A stretch of DNA of 64,000 nucleotides from Protostelium mycophagum (taxonomy: Eukaryota > Evosea > Variosea > Protosteliida > Protosteliaceae): positions 1 to 64,000 of the forward strand of contig MZNV01001521.1 in NCBI GenBank assembly GCA_002081555.1. Reading direction: 5' to 3'. The stretch's first letter is position 1. Every line of letters begins with the position of its first letter. Under the pieces are notes generated by a model. That model made no database searches, had not been told where the DNA came from, and saw only the letters and a list, made by a program, of their open reading frames with translations. Below are positions 22,369 to 36,800 of this stretch, in pieces. Made by a program: the position numbers and the translations under genes.

Positions 22369-25366
22369 ATGGAGAAACTCGCAAACTCCCTCGGGAACTC
22401 TGCAGACTTGCACACCAACAACCCACCCACCCAATCAAGTGAGATACATAATTCCAATATTCCAGATATTGATGACGTCATAGCCACAAATTCGAAGGAG
22501 ATCTACACTACATCAAGCGGAAATAATCTTTTAATGTCAAATCATTTGACAATGGATTTCTTTTTGAAAGCTATGGCAGAGTTCAGCATAAAGTTGGAGG
22601 AGCGAGCCGCCGCCGCGGCACAACTGTCAACTGTGAGTTTTCACTCGAGTCTCCTCAGATTTCGAGACTTGTCTCGTTGTAGATTCTGTCAAATCTTCAA
22701 TATTTTTGGATCTACAACAGGTCATGAAAATATTCCAGGAATATTTTTCACAGGACCGAGTCTTAGATATTGCCAGAGAGATCAGAGGTGGATTCGTCCT
22801 ACTGCACGTCTCCATAGATGAGGTAAAATATAATATAATATAATAATTTAGTTTATTTTTTTATTTTCAGATTTTTTTCTTTTTTTCTTTTAAATTATTT
22901 TCTACAGGATTTCTCACATCTACAACTCGCCAATATCCTCACCACTACAGGTGTCAAACGAGACCAAATTGAAAAAAATGATGAAGACGGAAAAAACACA
23001 AAACGCAGACAGCAGCCCGTCCACCCCCGTCCCCTATCTACAACTCTCTGCCGCTTGTAACGCCATCGCAGAAAACATCGCGAAATTAATCGACGCGGTG
23101 ACGCATCTGAAGGACATGAAGCGGCAGGCATCCCTCAAATTGTCCAATCCAAAGAACAGAAAATCCACCAATATTTGGGTGATTTTTTCGTTGTAGACGG
23201 TCGTATATACTGAGAATTCTCTAGGAAAAAGAGAGGGGGGTCAAAGATATGACAACGATGAAAGACAATGACGCTGATATCATAAGAGGGGGGACCTTCA
23301 ACCAACTTGTGTTTTATTTCCTCACCACCACGGATCAGAGATTTGTCGACACTTTCATCTTGACTTTGCCCGGGTGGATCGAGCCGGTATTTTTCGTCGA
23401 CAAATTGAGAGAGTTTCTTGCAGGACCCAAGTCAAGGGAAGGGGAAGCGGTATTGAAGGTGTGTACAGATCTAAAAATAGCAAAGAATAACACTCATGTT
23501 ACAAACAAAAAATTTTGCAACTACAACGAGACTTGACAAAAATAATTGAATTTTTTTAGAGCACGAATAAAAAAATAGAGGAGCATCGGGACCATGCCAT
23601 GGAGCTGCTGAACCAATGGGTCAACGAACAGAACAGAGTTTTTGACAGGGATGTCAGAAAGGTCGGCGAAATTTCAGCAAAAGATTTCATTTTTGTGATG
23701 AAAGAAGACAAAAAATTTATACATGTACAGAATATTCTTTGAAAAATCTGTCAAAATGGTTTTTAAATGGTTTTTAATCTAAAAAATACAAATAATTATT
23801 TTGAATTCTACCTGCAGCAAAGCTTGTTCAACACCAACAATAACATAATAGTCCTCATACCATCTACAACGCTCACTGTTTCAGGCCATTGTAGAATTAT
23901 GTGAAGAGATTTTTCCCGGCGAGGACGGGCCCAAAAAAGCTAGGAGACTATATATCGCAAAAAGGGTCACGACGGAAGAAAACTTCTCCTCCATCAAGAT
24001 GATTCCCGGGAATATCTTCGACTCGAAGGTCAGAAATATCGGAGAAATTTCAAGACAAATTTTCTGGAAATTTCTTGGAATTCTGAAAATAATTTTTGCT
24101 GATCTACAACCAGACGTTATTATCATCGATGGAGAAAATCAGTTGCAGTAAATTCATATTTCAAGTGCCTCTTGAAGTCATCGCTTCACAACTGACTCTT
24201 TTGGACCACTCTATTTTCGCTTCCATAACGGTAATTTGAAATTCAAAATACGTTTTTGGCGGGAATTTCAGAGTTTTTGACCCGGGTGGCGGAGGACTTC
24301 TCAAAGGAATGAAAATTGACTGTTGTAGACGATTGAATTACTGGACCAATGCTGGAACAAAGATAAGACTAAGCACAAGGCCTACCGCCTCATGTCTATG
24401 GTAACTATCTCGTTGTAGATGTGGAACGTCAAATGTCATTCTGACGGATGACAGATCACACGGTTCAATAATGTGTCATTGTGGGCTGCCAGTCTTATAC
24501 TTTGGCAGTATGAGGTTAGTATCTAAATAAAATCTCTGCGGCAAAGCCTCACAATATCGCCCAAATAAAATTCAACATTCTACTGTCATAACACACCATA
24601 AGATTAAAAGTATAATGATGGTTTATTTATTACAGTATGCGGAGAGAACGGAGTGCATCAGCCTCTTTATTTCCCTGAGTGAACACTTGTATAATTTTAA
24701 TTCTTTTAATTCTTTTTTTGCAATTATTGCCGCACTACAATTCACCGCCATCAACAGGTAAGAAATTTTACAGAATTTTATCAGAAATTCCACAGAAGTT
24801 TCAAACTATTTCCCGAATTTTAAGAAAATTCGACAATCTACAACACTGACTTTTTCCCAGAATTCTGACCAAGGCTTTTGAGACCCAGTCCATCCCGCCA
24901 AAAAAACAGGCCGTCTACAACCGGCTACTCGAAGTGATGAACCCTAAAGGCTCTTTCAAGCAGTATAGACAACTGTTGAACAGCGTAAACGAGTCGCCTT
25001 GTGTCCCCTTCATGGGGATGTACCTGACCGACCTCGTCTTTACGGTAATAACCGTGTCTCACATTATTAGTTCTATTTTTAGAATTTCGAGGAAATCTGA
25101 AAATGTTGGTTGATTTTTCTCGACCTGTTGTGATGTTCTGAAATTTCGCTGAAATTTCTCAGGATGAGGGAAACCCCACACTGATGGAAGGCAAGGGTGA
25201 GCCGATCTACAACTGGCTGAAACAAGATTTGAATTGCAGCATCCTCCAGAAAATTCAAAAATCACAACGGATAAAATATTCCAACTTGGAACTGAAAGAC
25301 GGAATTGCGGAATTCCTGATCGAGCTGCCACATCTGCACAAGGTGAGGTCGAGCGACGGTAGTTAA
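22369..25366 (+). CDS. Ras-family guanine nucleotide exchange factor (RasGEF_N + CDC25 domain)
   Basis: The first exon, MEKLANSLGNSADLHT...EERAAAAAQLST, leads into helical exons (VSNETKLKKMMKT...HLKDMKRQ). A clear REM/RasGEF_N motif follows, RGGTFNQLVFYFLTTTDQ with RFVDTFILTLPGW, at 23285-23400. The catalytic CDC25 region follows in order: PLEVIASQLTLLDHSIF (about 24165-24230), ITRFNNVSLWAASLIL, ISLFISLSEHLYNFNS with FFAIIAALQFTAINR, QAVYNRLLEVMNPKGSFKQY, SPCVPFMGMYLTDLVF (the highly conserved P-F-x-G-x-Y-L-x-D), then DEGNPTLMEGKGEPIYNW and FLIELPHLHK. This activates a Ras/Rap-type GTPase by GDP release. No PH, DH or SH3 region is seen, so it is not a full SOS. It has about 14 exons. The 3' end after HLHK may be a splice donor rather than the stop at 25364-25366. 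Confidence 0.88.
22676..22718. repeat. Intronic inverted pair of the dispersed motif (possible hairpin)
   Basis: GTTGTAGAT at 22676-22684 and GATCTACAAC at 22709-22718 are inverted copies with a 24-bp loop. Both lie inside one RasGEF intron, and the right arm directly abuts the AG acceptor. Confidence 0.7.
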
Positions 25367-25663
25367 CGTGGTCAGAACGCGGTATTAACCGAGACGATGC
25401 CAAAAATTAATTTTATTCCCTTCGCCAAAAATTTTCTGGCTGGTTGTAGATAGATATTATATTTTTTCAACAGAAGATTAAATTTATATCCAGGATAAAT
25501 TGATGCCACTCTCATTGCTTGTCCAACCACGAGAAAAGAAATAAATACGTTGTACAATATATTTGAAATTTGAATTTCGATGTTCGCGGGAAATATACAG
25601 GCGTGGTTGTGGTCAAACCCAATGCGGACAATTTTCCGAACTCTCCAAACTCTGCCAGTCACG

Positions 25664-28434
<2,771 letters not shown>

Positions 28435-28902
28435 TTGAGTTCTATAAGACCGAAGAGACGCAGAGTCATAACATGTTTGACAGCCGACTTGCGGTTGGAC
28501 ACCCGAGGTTTTCATTGGACACAAAATGCTCTCATTGCCAATATTAACCGAGAATTATTTGCGTAAATCCCCTGCCGCGATCTTAACGTCCCATTACCGC
28601 AGATATAAATTGATTTATCTCAGGGGTTTCGGGGGCATCGTCTCATTTGAGCAAATTCCGTTGGTGAAGTCTTAGAGAATGTCCTCTCAACACGAAAGAG
28701 AAGAGGGAGCAGATGATCTCTATGCACCTTCGCTTGCGTTAAGACGATGCAAGAGGATGTACTTGTGTTTCGTATTATTTCTTCCCCACAATTCTTGGAA
28801 GGTGCGGAAATTTGGGCGATATTTTGGCAAGTGCGGAAAGTCACGTCGTGTCAAGACTGAAATAATGACACGGGACGTAGCAGCATAAAATAAACCAGAC
28901 CG
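28435..28902. other. Intergenic stretch with TTAACGTG-type motifs, no gene seen
   Basis: Between the IDH stop and the next start codon. It contains TTAACCGAGAATTATT, CTTAACGTCCCATTACCG and similar members of the TTAACGTG/TTACCG family. I see no supported coding region. Confidence 0.5.
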
Positions 28903-30518
28903 ATGCAGCCACGAGCCTTCTTCTTGTGGGTTCTGGTGCTCTGCATGATCTCGTGCTCATTGGCACAGAACAACACGAAGCCATCCTTCTGTGTGGACTG
29001 TGATGGACGTGGAATATGTTCGAATAACCAGTGTAGCTGTTATAGAGGGTGAGTGAGGCCTCTATTTCATCACGTTATAACGTGTCCAGATTCCTGGCAA
29101 GTCAAGACCCCATCACAGGAGAATCAAACTGCCAGAAAAGTGAGTAGATCCCCAAAATCGATCATTGATCTCGCACAGCATTGCTCGACGTGGGGTTCGG
29201 AACAGCCATCTTGTCCATGAGGATCGTGTTTTCGATTTTTCTCTTCGTGGAGCTGCTTCTCGTATCCTTCCGCATCTTTCTCGAATTCACCGATTGGAGC
29301 ATTGATCGCGGCATCGCTCCTGTCATGATGACCAGAGTGATCCTCATCCTCTTATGGATCGATATCATCAGTGAGTCTTGTTTTCCCGCCAAAAATGTGA
29401 CCGTTGTACAGTTCGGTTCTTCAGCTGGGCACCCGATTTCAACGGGGTGTACGGCGTTTCGGCTCCATATGCTGCCATCATCATCTCGTACATCGAGCTC
29501 CCAGACTTGGTCCTGATTTACAGCATCCTCTTGGCGTATTGGTATGCGCACCGATGCGATAAACGGCTGATTATAACATCAGGATCGATTTCTATCAGGC
29601 TATTCTGGTGAAATTGAAAAAAGAACAGATGCTGCAGAAAATCAACAGTGCATATCAAGGCGCTGTCACTCTCGAAGAGATCATGTATCAAGTGGGAGAT
29701 TATTTCTTCTGATAAAACTGTAAATAACCTGAAACATCTAGGTAAATAGAATGAGAAAAGCTAAAGTATTATCTGCCATAATGACAGTCATCGGTTATCT
29801 TCTATTCATTGCATTTGTAAGTTTTGCCTCGTTGTAGATCACCAAAAATGTCCCGCACATGTCTCGTTGTAGAGATGAAGAAGTTCTGAAACCGTCGTAG
29901 ATTCTGACCATCAAATACTCCCCTCTGACAGTTAGCACGCCGACATTCGTCGGGCTTGTCTCTTGGTTTGCTTTTGTGTGGATCGTGTTGGGAGTCGGGT
30001 ACATTGTCTTCGGTGCTCGACTCTGCCGCCTTCTGCCCGCACAACTTGGACACAGGATCCGAAGGGTAAGTTCTTTAAATCAGAAGAAAGTCTTACATGT
30101 TTTACAGTTGACTTATAAGGTGGCCGGTGTGGCCGTGGTTCTGTTAATAGCGAATTTATTTTCCTTCGCGTCGAATGTCTATCCGGTTAAAGATCAAGCT
30201 TTATACTTGGCGAAAATTGGGGTGGTCGCGAGTCTCACCATCATCGCAAGGTGCGTTGATGATCAAAATGAGCATTCTGATGATGACAAACAGGATGTTA
30301 ACGATAGACATCTATCTTCCCTTTGATAGTCTGCCCAAATGGCTCCTCTTCGCATGGTCAAGGTATGTCTTGAAATGGTACCACAGACACTGATCACATG
30401 TAGGGCATCATCATCTCGCTCAGGAACAACTGGAGCAAGTGCACAGGAGCAGCAGAGCGACCATGCCGCAACACAAGACATCGATATGGCCGTTACAAAT
30501 TCAGAACCGGCGGTTTAA
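28903..30518 (+). CDS. Signal peptide + EGF-like module + seven-helix membrane protein
   Basis: The first exon, MQPRAFFLWVLVLCMISCSLAQ, is a signal peptide. It is followed by FCVDCDGRGICSNNQCSCYRG, a single EGF-like module. Later exons encode about seven hydrophobic segments: ILSMRIVFSIFLFVELLLV, MMTRVILILLWIDII, YAAIIISYIELPDLVLIYS, VLSAIMTVIGYLLFIAF, TFVGLVSWFAFVWIVLGVGY, VAGVAVVLLIANLFSF and IGVVASLTIIARMLTIDIYL. The tail is Ser/Gln-rich (SGTTGASAQEQQSDHAATQ). The in-frame stop at 29710 is avoided by a 50-nt intron (donor CAA|GTGGGA, acceptor CTAG|GTAAAT) that joins phase 0 to VNRMRKAKV. The layout resembles GPR180/TMEM145-like or adhesion-like receptors, but I cannot name the family. Divergent or convergent partners offer no clue. 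Confidence 0.75.
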
Positions 30519-30816
30519 ATGTTATTTAAAATTTGAATTTTGAAATCTTTGCCATAAATAATTTATCTTTTTGTGGACTTAAGGTCAGAAAGTCGCAGTG
30601 GTTTCGCTTCTCCCTCGCTATCAGAATGGGCAGATGTGGATCTGTCGACGTGTCAGATCTTTTGTACATGTCAGATTGACGAACTTGAGACTTCGAGAGC
30701 TGGTGAAGGGGACACCCCGGACGAGTTGCCCTGTGAGTGGATTTATGATGACTCGTGAGGATCTGACACTCTGTACACTCGTTGTAGATTTTGGTGGGGG
30801 TCTCGTCTACAACGCG

Positions 30817-33800
30817 TCATCTTTTCGCCCATTTTCGTACAAGCTGAAGATCTTCTACCTCTTTCTCCATCGTGATGACTCTGAGCGGTTTCTCTTGACG
30901 CGATGATTGTAGACGACCGAATTCTCGGAAGCTTACAAACGGCATTTTGGCGGGATTTGTCATTGTAGATATGTCAGGGGAGGGTATACTCCTGTTGAGT
31001 GCCTCTCTTCTGGTCTGTCAAAAATGTCAAAAATGTAAAAAATATGTTCATGAATTTTCCGGGAAATTTCTCACCACTGGATCGCCTTGTCTCTCATTCA
31101 AGGAATTTTCGTCGACTTTTGAAAATTTGAGTTCATTCAGAGAAACCGCCACTTTTTCTGCCAAATTTGGCGCCAAAGTTTTGGCGGGAAGGGTCATCTC
31201 TGAAGGGACACCGCTCTTTCTTAACTCTTGCATGTTGTCTTTCCAATCATGTGACTTGATGTAGTTCCGCCAGCGAAACAAAATCCCGCCCAGAAGTCTG
31301 TTGACATAGTAACGATGCGCTGAGATATCTTTCTTCTTGTCATCTGCGCTGATCGTGACGTTAGCAGGTTGTAGAAACATTTTTCCCAGAAAATTACCGT
31401 GACTGGGCGGCATGTTTCCAGGCGCCAAACACTCTGCCTTTCAATTCTTCCATCATCTTCTTCTCTCTCAAAACGAGATTTTGCCTGAATTTCTCGGCCA
31501 GAAAGACTCTGCCATCCCTCTGTATCCTCTTGGCTTTTCGTTGATCACAGTACGACTTCCAAGAGGTCAATATGCCCTTAAGGAATTGTAGTTTGGCCCT
31601 GCGAATCCTGAAAAGTTCAGTTCACCATCTACAACGCATAGATTGAAAGAAAAAAGAAGTTCAATATTTTTTTCGTTTTTTGCATTTTGATTTGTACTTC
31701 ACAAAAAATGACATTTTTCTCACAAATTTCTTTGATATTTCTTTGATTTGAAATTTCTTTCGAAATTCAGAAGAAAATTCAATAATCGAAAGAGTGCTCA
31801 CTCTCTCTCATAAGCGATCTTCTTGTCTCGTCTGGAGGCGATGGCAGTTCTAAAAGCTGCCGCACCCTTCACGTGCATCTTCCAAGCGTTGAAGATTCTG
31901 CTCATCTGCTGAGTTTGCATATACACCGAGATGCTCTCCATCTTGGTTTTCTTATGCCTCTTTCTGAGAACGTGGGAGAGCCATGGCTGCAAAATGTCAG
32001 GGAAATGGGATCTGAAGGAAATACCTGGAAGTAGCTGTTGAGGATGTTGAGGCGGCCGTCTCTTTTGACGAGGGCTGACTCCCGCCAAAACTGAAAGATT
32101 TGAATTTTGAACTGTTGACGGCCACGCTCCTGTATCTTCTGAGCCTGTGCAGCCTGCCTCCATGCCTGAAATTTCTGTGAATTTTCACAAAAGATGGGAA
32201 TCTTACTTGAAGACCACAAGCTAAAATTTCTCTCTCTTTTCGGCGAATTTTCTGGTAAATTTTCCACCGGAATAAGACGTCGTACAATTTTTCAAGACGT
32301 CTTCTCTGTTGTGCTTGCTGTCCGATGCCTCGTAATAACTTGCTATGAAGGCATATCTCCCTCCAACACAAGAAAGTTCTGTGAACTTTTCTAGAGTTCA
32401 TCTCGGTCACGTGACTGTTTCTTTCAGCGAAAGAATGATGAGATTTCACTGACTTTTCGGCCTTCTCGATATTACATTTGACTTGTTCAGTGTAGACCGC
32501 CCAATGTTTCAGGTTCCGTTTTTTGAGTAACTACAACCGGTCAACAGAACTTTCGATGAAAATTTCTACCATGTCTGCCTTCTCATCATCACTGCGAAGG
32601 AATTTCTTCCAAACTAAAAACAAGTTCATGGCTTTGGTCAACTCTTTGCGTCTACAATGCGCCTCTGCTTTCGACATCTTACGTTTTTCAGATGAAATTT
32701 CTGCGAGTTTTCCCCTCCATTTCTGTGAAGATCAGACGCATCTACAACTGTGTAATTACCACAAGGAACTCTCTGCGTACAGAGTTTTCGCGGAAATTTC
32801 TGGCCAGATCTTCGTCTCTGGCGATTTGTTTGGCCGTTTTGCAGTACGAGTTCCAAACTTGTAAAATTTTCACCAGCCTTTGCAAAGTGGATTTACTCCT
32901 CAAATGATTGACCTTCTTGTTCTGCTCCACCTGAATTTTCAATGAATTTTCGACGAAAAACTTTCGCGAATTTCCGATAAATTTACCAGAATTTTCGTGG
33001 TAATGCGCCAATCCGTGAAGATTCTCGGAATGCTGTTAGATTTGAAGAATTCCACCGCCTTCTTGTTTCGCACAGACTTTTGCGTAAACTCTTTCCATCT
33101 ACAACGTCTCATTTCTTTGAAACCACTTTTCCCCTCACCCTTCCAGGCACAATAATTTATGCCTCGAGTGCATCTCCTTCTGAATTCGTTGTAGACACTT
33201 GTACATGTACACCTTCTTCTGTGTCCAAGATTGCCAAGACGCAAAAAGTGAAGACGTAATGTTGGTTTGTGATTTCTCCTGAAAAGCTTGTACTGCCTGC
33301 TCACGCAGCTTGGAGAATTGTGCTGTTCATTCTTAGAAAAGAAGATGTCACACAAATTTTTTGCTCATCCAAATAAAACACCAGAAGAAATATCTTTCTC
33401 ATCAGAATAAGATATCTTACCCTTTCTCCGCCAAGCGACAAAGCACGGCGACATCTTACGTAACATAGACCTGTGGGCAAACTGTTCTACAACAGCCCTC
33501 TTCTGGATCTTTTGTTGAACCATCTCGTGCCAAAAAATCAAACATCGTCTCACTAGTTTGCGACAGAAGAATATTCTGACCGTCTCATTCTTCCGCTTTT
33601 GATTCTGTGGATTTTTAACGAAATTTCTTCTTGAAATTTCAGGGAATTTTCACCTTGATTCTATGCGTCTCGTCACCCCAGCAACGGATGATTCTGCGAA
33701 GTTTTTCATCTGTATTTTCCTGGAATTTTCTTTCTGCCTTCTGCCACTTTTCCCGGGAAATTCTGATCAATGCGGCCCAATTATTTAAGACCGCTGTACA

Positions 33801-36800
33801 TCTTTTTTGAAAGAAATGAAACTCTGCGATTTCCGTTTTCTTCTCGGCCACATATCGCTGCTGAAGACGTAATCTCCATAACGCCATGAAGTATTCTGAC
33901 ACGTGTCAGATCTGTCAGACTCACGTCAATCTCACCTCTGCTTTTCTGATTTCTGAATTGGTCTGCTTTACGCTTTTGTAGACGGCGAAGTGTGAGGATT
34001 TTCCATTTTTGCAGTATTTCAGAGGTTCTTTTCTTCTCGAAATGGTCATGTGCTACCTCATTCACGCGATGAGAATGCGCCGAAAATCTGCGAATTTCAA
34101 TGAAATTTCTATTGTCAGAGGAAGCCTCACTTGGCGTTGATCCTCCATGTCCTGAAGGCCTTTACAACGTTGTAGTTGCGCCAAGCGACTACAAAATATC
34201 TCAATTTTCGCTCGATATTGCCGTTATGGACCATCAGTGTTTGCAGCTGGGGTTATTCAGTCAAATTTACCTGAAATTTCACCTACTTCTGCCATATTCT
34301 TCTCTTGTTGTTTCTTTTGCCTTTGGTAACGGATCCACTGCCGCAGTATGACGTGTAGCGTGGACTGTTGGTCGTTAAAATTTAAATTTTAAAATGTGTT
34401 CAGAGCGCGAAATCTCGTCGGGATCTTACTTTTTCGCGGGAATGGAGATGTTTATCTGCTTTTTTCATTTTGGCTAGTTGTAGACGCCACACGGAAAAGT
34501 TTCTCCGTAATATCATTTGTTCCTGGAACACGTCTGCCTTTTCTTCTGACTTTCTGACTTCGACCATTTTCCTGGATAAAATCAACTTTTAAAGCTAAGA
34601 ATGTTGAAAATTCACCTCCAACTACGAAGACCCCTTGCGAGGGTGTGCCTGCGTTGTAGTGCGCCAACTAAGGTATTCATCATCCCCATATACTTTGTGA
34701 CATCCTTCCATGCTAAAAATAGTCTATTCCTTCGATTTTCGTCGAGTTTTCTGGTCACGACGGAGGTCATAATTCGCTGTTCTTTTTTTCTTCTAGCGAT
34801 ATCCCGCCATCCTTTTATGATGTGTTGTAGACGGACCGTCTCTACAACGCGCCTTCCTTTTTCTTCCAGATTCTCTAGAGCGTAACGCGTACGTAATCGG
34901 TCGTGCCATTCTCTCAAATACCTGCGAAATTTCAGGGAAATTTCCCGACATAAATTGATCAATTACATTTGCAAGAAAAAGTAAAAAATACCTGCGCAGG
35001 ATGGTCTTTCGGACACTCAAAATCTTTCTGGCGTCAGCTTCTCGCTGCTCCGATTTTTTATTCACGATATGCAACCACGACCTCAGCACTCTCCTCTTTG
35101 TCTCATGATTCGCGTTACGCGTGGCCGTCTCCACGATGTGACGGTGCTGGGATCTTCTGGAGGCGAATGCCCTCCAGTGTTGTATGTGGCGCCTTGCGAT
35201 GGAGCTCTGCATGATAACCTTGTCAAGACTCAGTTTTCTGTGCAGATATTTTTGATGTTCCAATGATCATGGAGACCAAAAAACAGAGATCGTTTTGGCT
35301 TGACCACAACAATGGAGCTACCAGATACATCTCATATGATAGACTTGTACGTGTGATGACGTCATCTACAAAAGCTCACCATGATCATGTCCTCTTCCTC
35401 CAGACCCTCTTCGGTGATTTTTCTCCATTTTGTGATGACGTCACGTGCTAACTTGATGTTTCTCTTCTGTTGTAGACGTCGCATGATCTCATTGTGGAAA
35501 TTTCGCTGAAAAGTGTAATCGCGCCAGGCACAAAAGATGTGCTTGGAGAGGTGTTGTTTGTGTTGTAATTCTGCCATGCGCTCCCTGCTGCGCTTATAGT
35601 TAGAGCGGTCAGTCAGCTTGTGAGTCGGTGAAGGTCAATTGAAATTTCGATGAAAACTCGTGTAAAGTTCAAGGATATCTTCCATTCGTATACACAGTCG
35701 GAGAGCAGGCGTCTGTCTCGCCTTTTTCTTGCCAGGGTAGCCTGTATGCTGAGATACTGATTGTTCATCAGAAAAACAATAAATAGTATGGATTTTGGCC
35801 ATCTACAGTTCTACGGTAGCATACCGCGAGCACAAATATTTAAAACGTGCTGATTTGCGTGTTCTTACCGATAAGACGAATTGGATACTTCATCTATCAT
35901 TGTGGCGAAGCCACCAAGATTATATATGTCTTTTCTGAGATTATACTGTTTCAAAGTGATATATACTGACCATTTTGACTTGGGTAAATTTCTTCCAGTT
36001 CTCGAAAGCCAAAGAGACCAAGTGTTTCCGTCTCAATAAAATGAGACGTTTCAACCTCAGGTGGAATTGGGTCGCGAAAGTCCACTTGTTCCACAATCGT
36101 TTTATTTGATTGCGACTGTGGTGGGTGGTCAATACCTAGAGATTTCAGAGAAATTTCGTGGAAACTTCACTGTACCTTTCCCAGCGCAATATTTCGATGT
36201 TTCATTTGAATGATACCAGACCATATTCTTATTGCTTTGCGACCTATTGTATATGCATAATGTAACTATGACGTGTCAGTTCGTTTGGACTCACTGTTGT
36301 CTCGTTGTAGACAAACGTTTTGTAAACCTTAAACTGCATTTTGTGTTGCGACACAACCGATACCTAAGGACAGATATAAACACTATGCCCTCACATTTGC
36401 GTCAGCAATCTTCTCTCGTTGTAGACGAGCGTTTTGGACGAAGCTCTTCCACCCATTTAACGCCCGTTTCATCGAAATGAATCTGTTATGAAGACCGGCC
36501 ACCCTCTCCTTTGCCATCTACAACTAATATTAAAACAGAAATCAAGTCATAATTTTTTCCAATTATGCCATATCAAATTTGGAATTTTTTAAACACCAAA
36601 ATTAATAAAAAATTTAAATTTCAATATTAATATATAAAAAAGATGCAATATAGACACACCGAATGAAATAGATTCCTCCATGTGTTCCATGAATGGGCCA
36701 ATCTATTTCCACGAATTGAAGTCTGTATTTTGTCGACATTATTCCTATCTGTCGACAAGCGTCTGAATTTATCATGCCACATCTGTCAGTAATTAATTTT

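Noticed and set aside
29701-29760. In-frame stop suggesting two separate membrane-protein genes at 28.9-30.5 kb
   Set aside because: A phase-0 intron (CAA|GTGGGA...ATCTAG|GTAAAT) removes the stop and joins both halves into one seven-helix protein.
30573-30758. 61-codon plus frame MDLRSESRSGFASPSLSEW in the 3' flank of the EGF-7TM gene
   Set aside because: Acidic and protein-like, but without a stop-to-start context of its own; it may be 3' UTR of either convergent gene.
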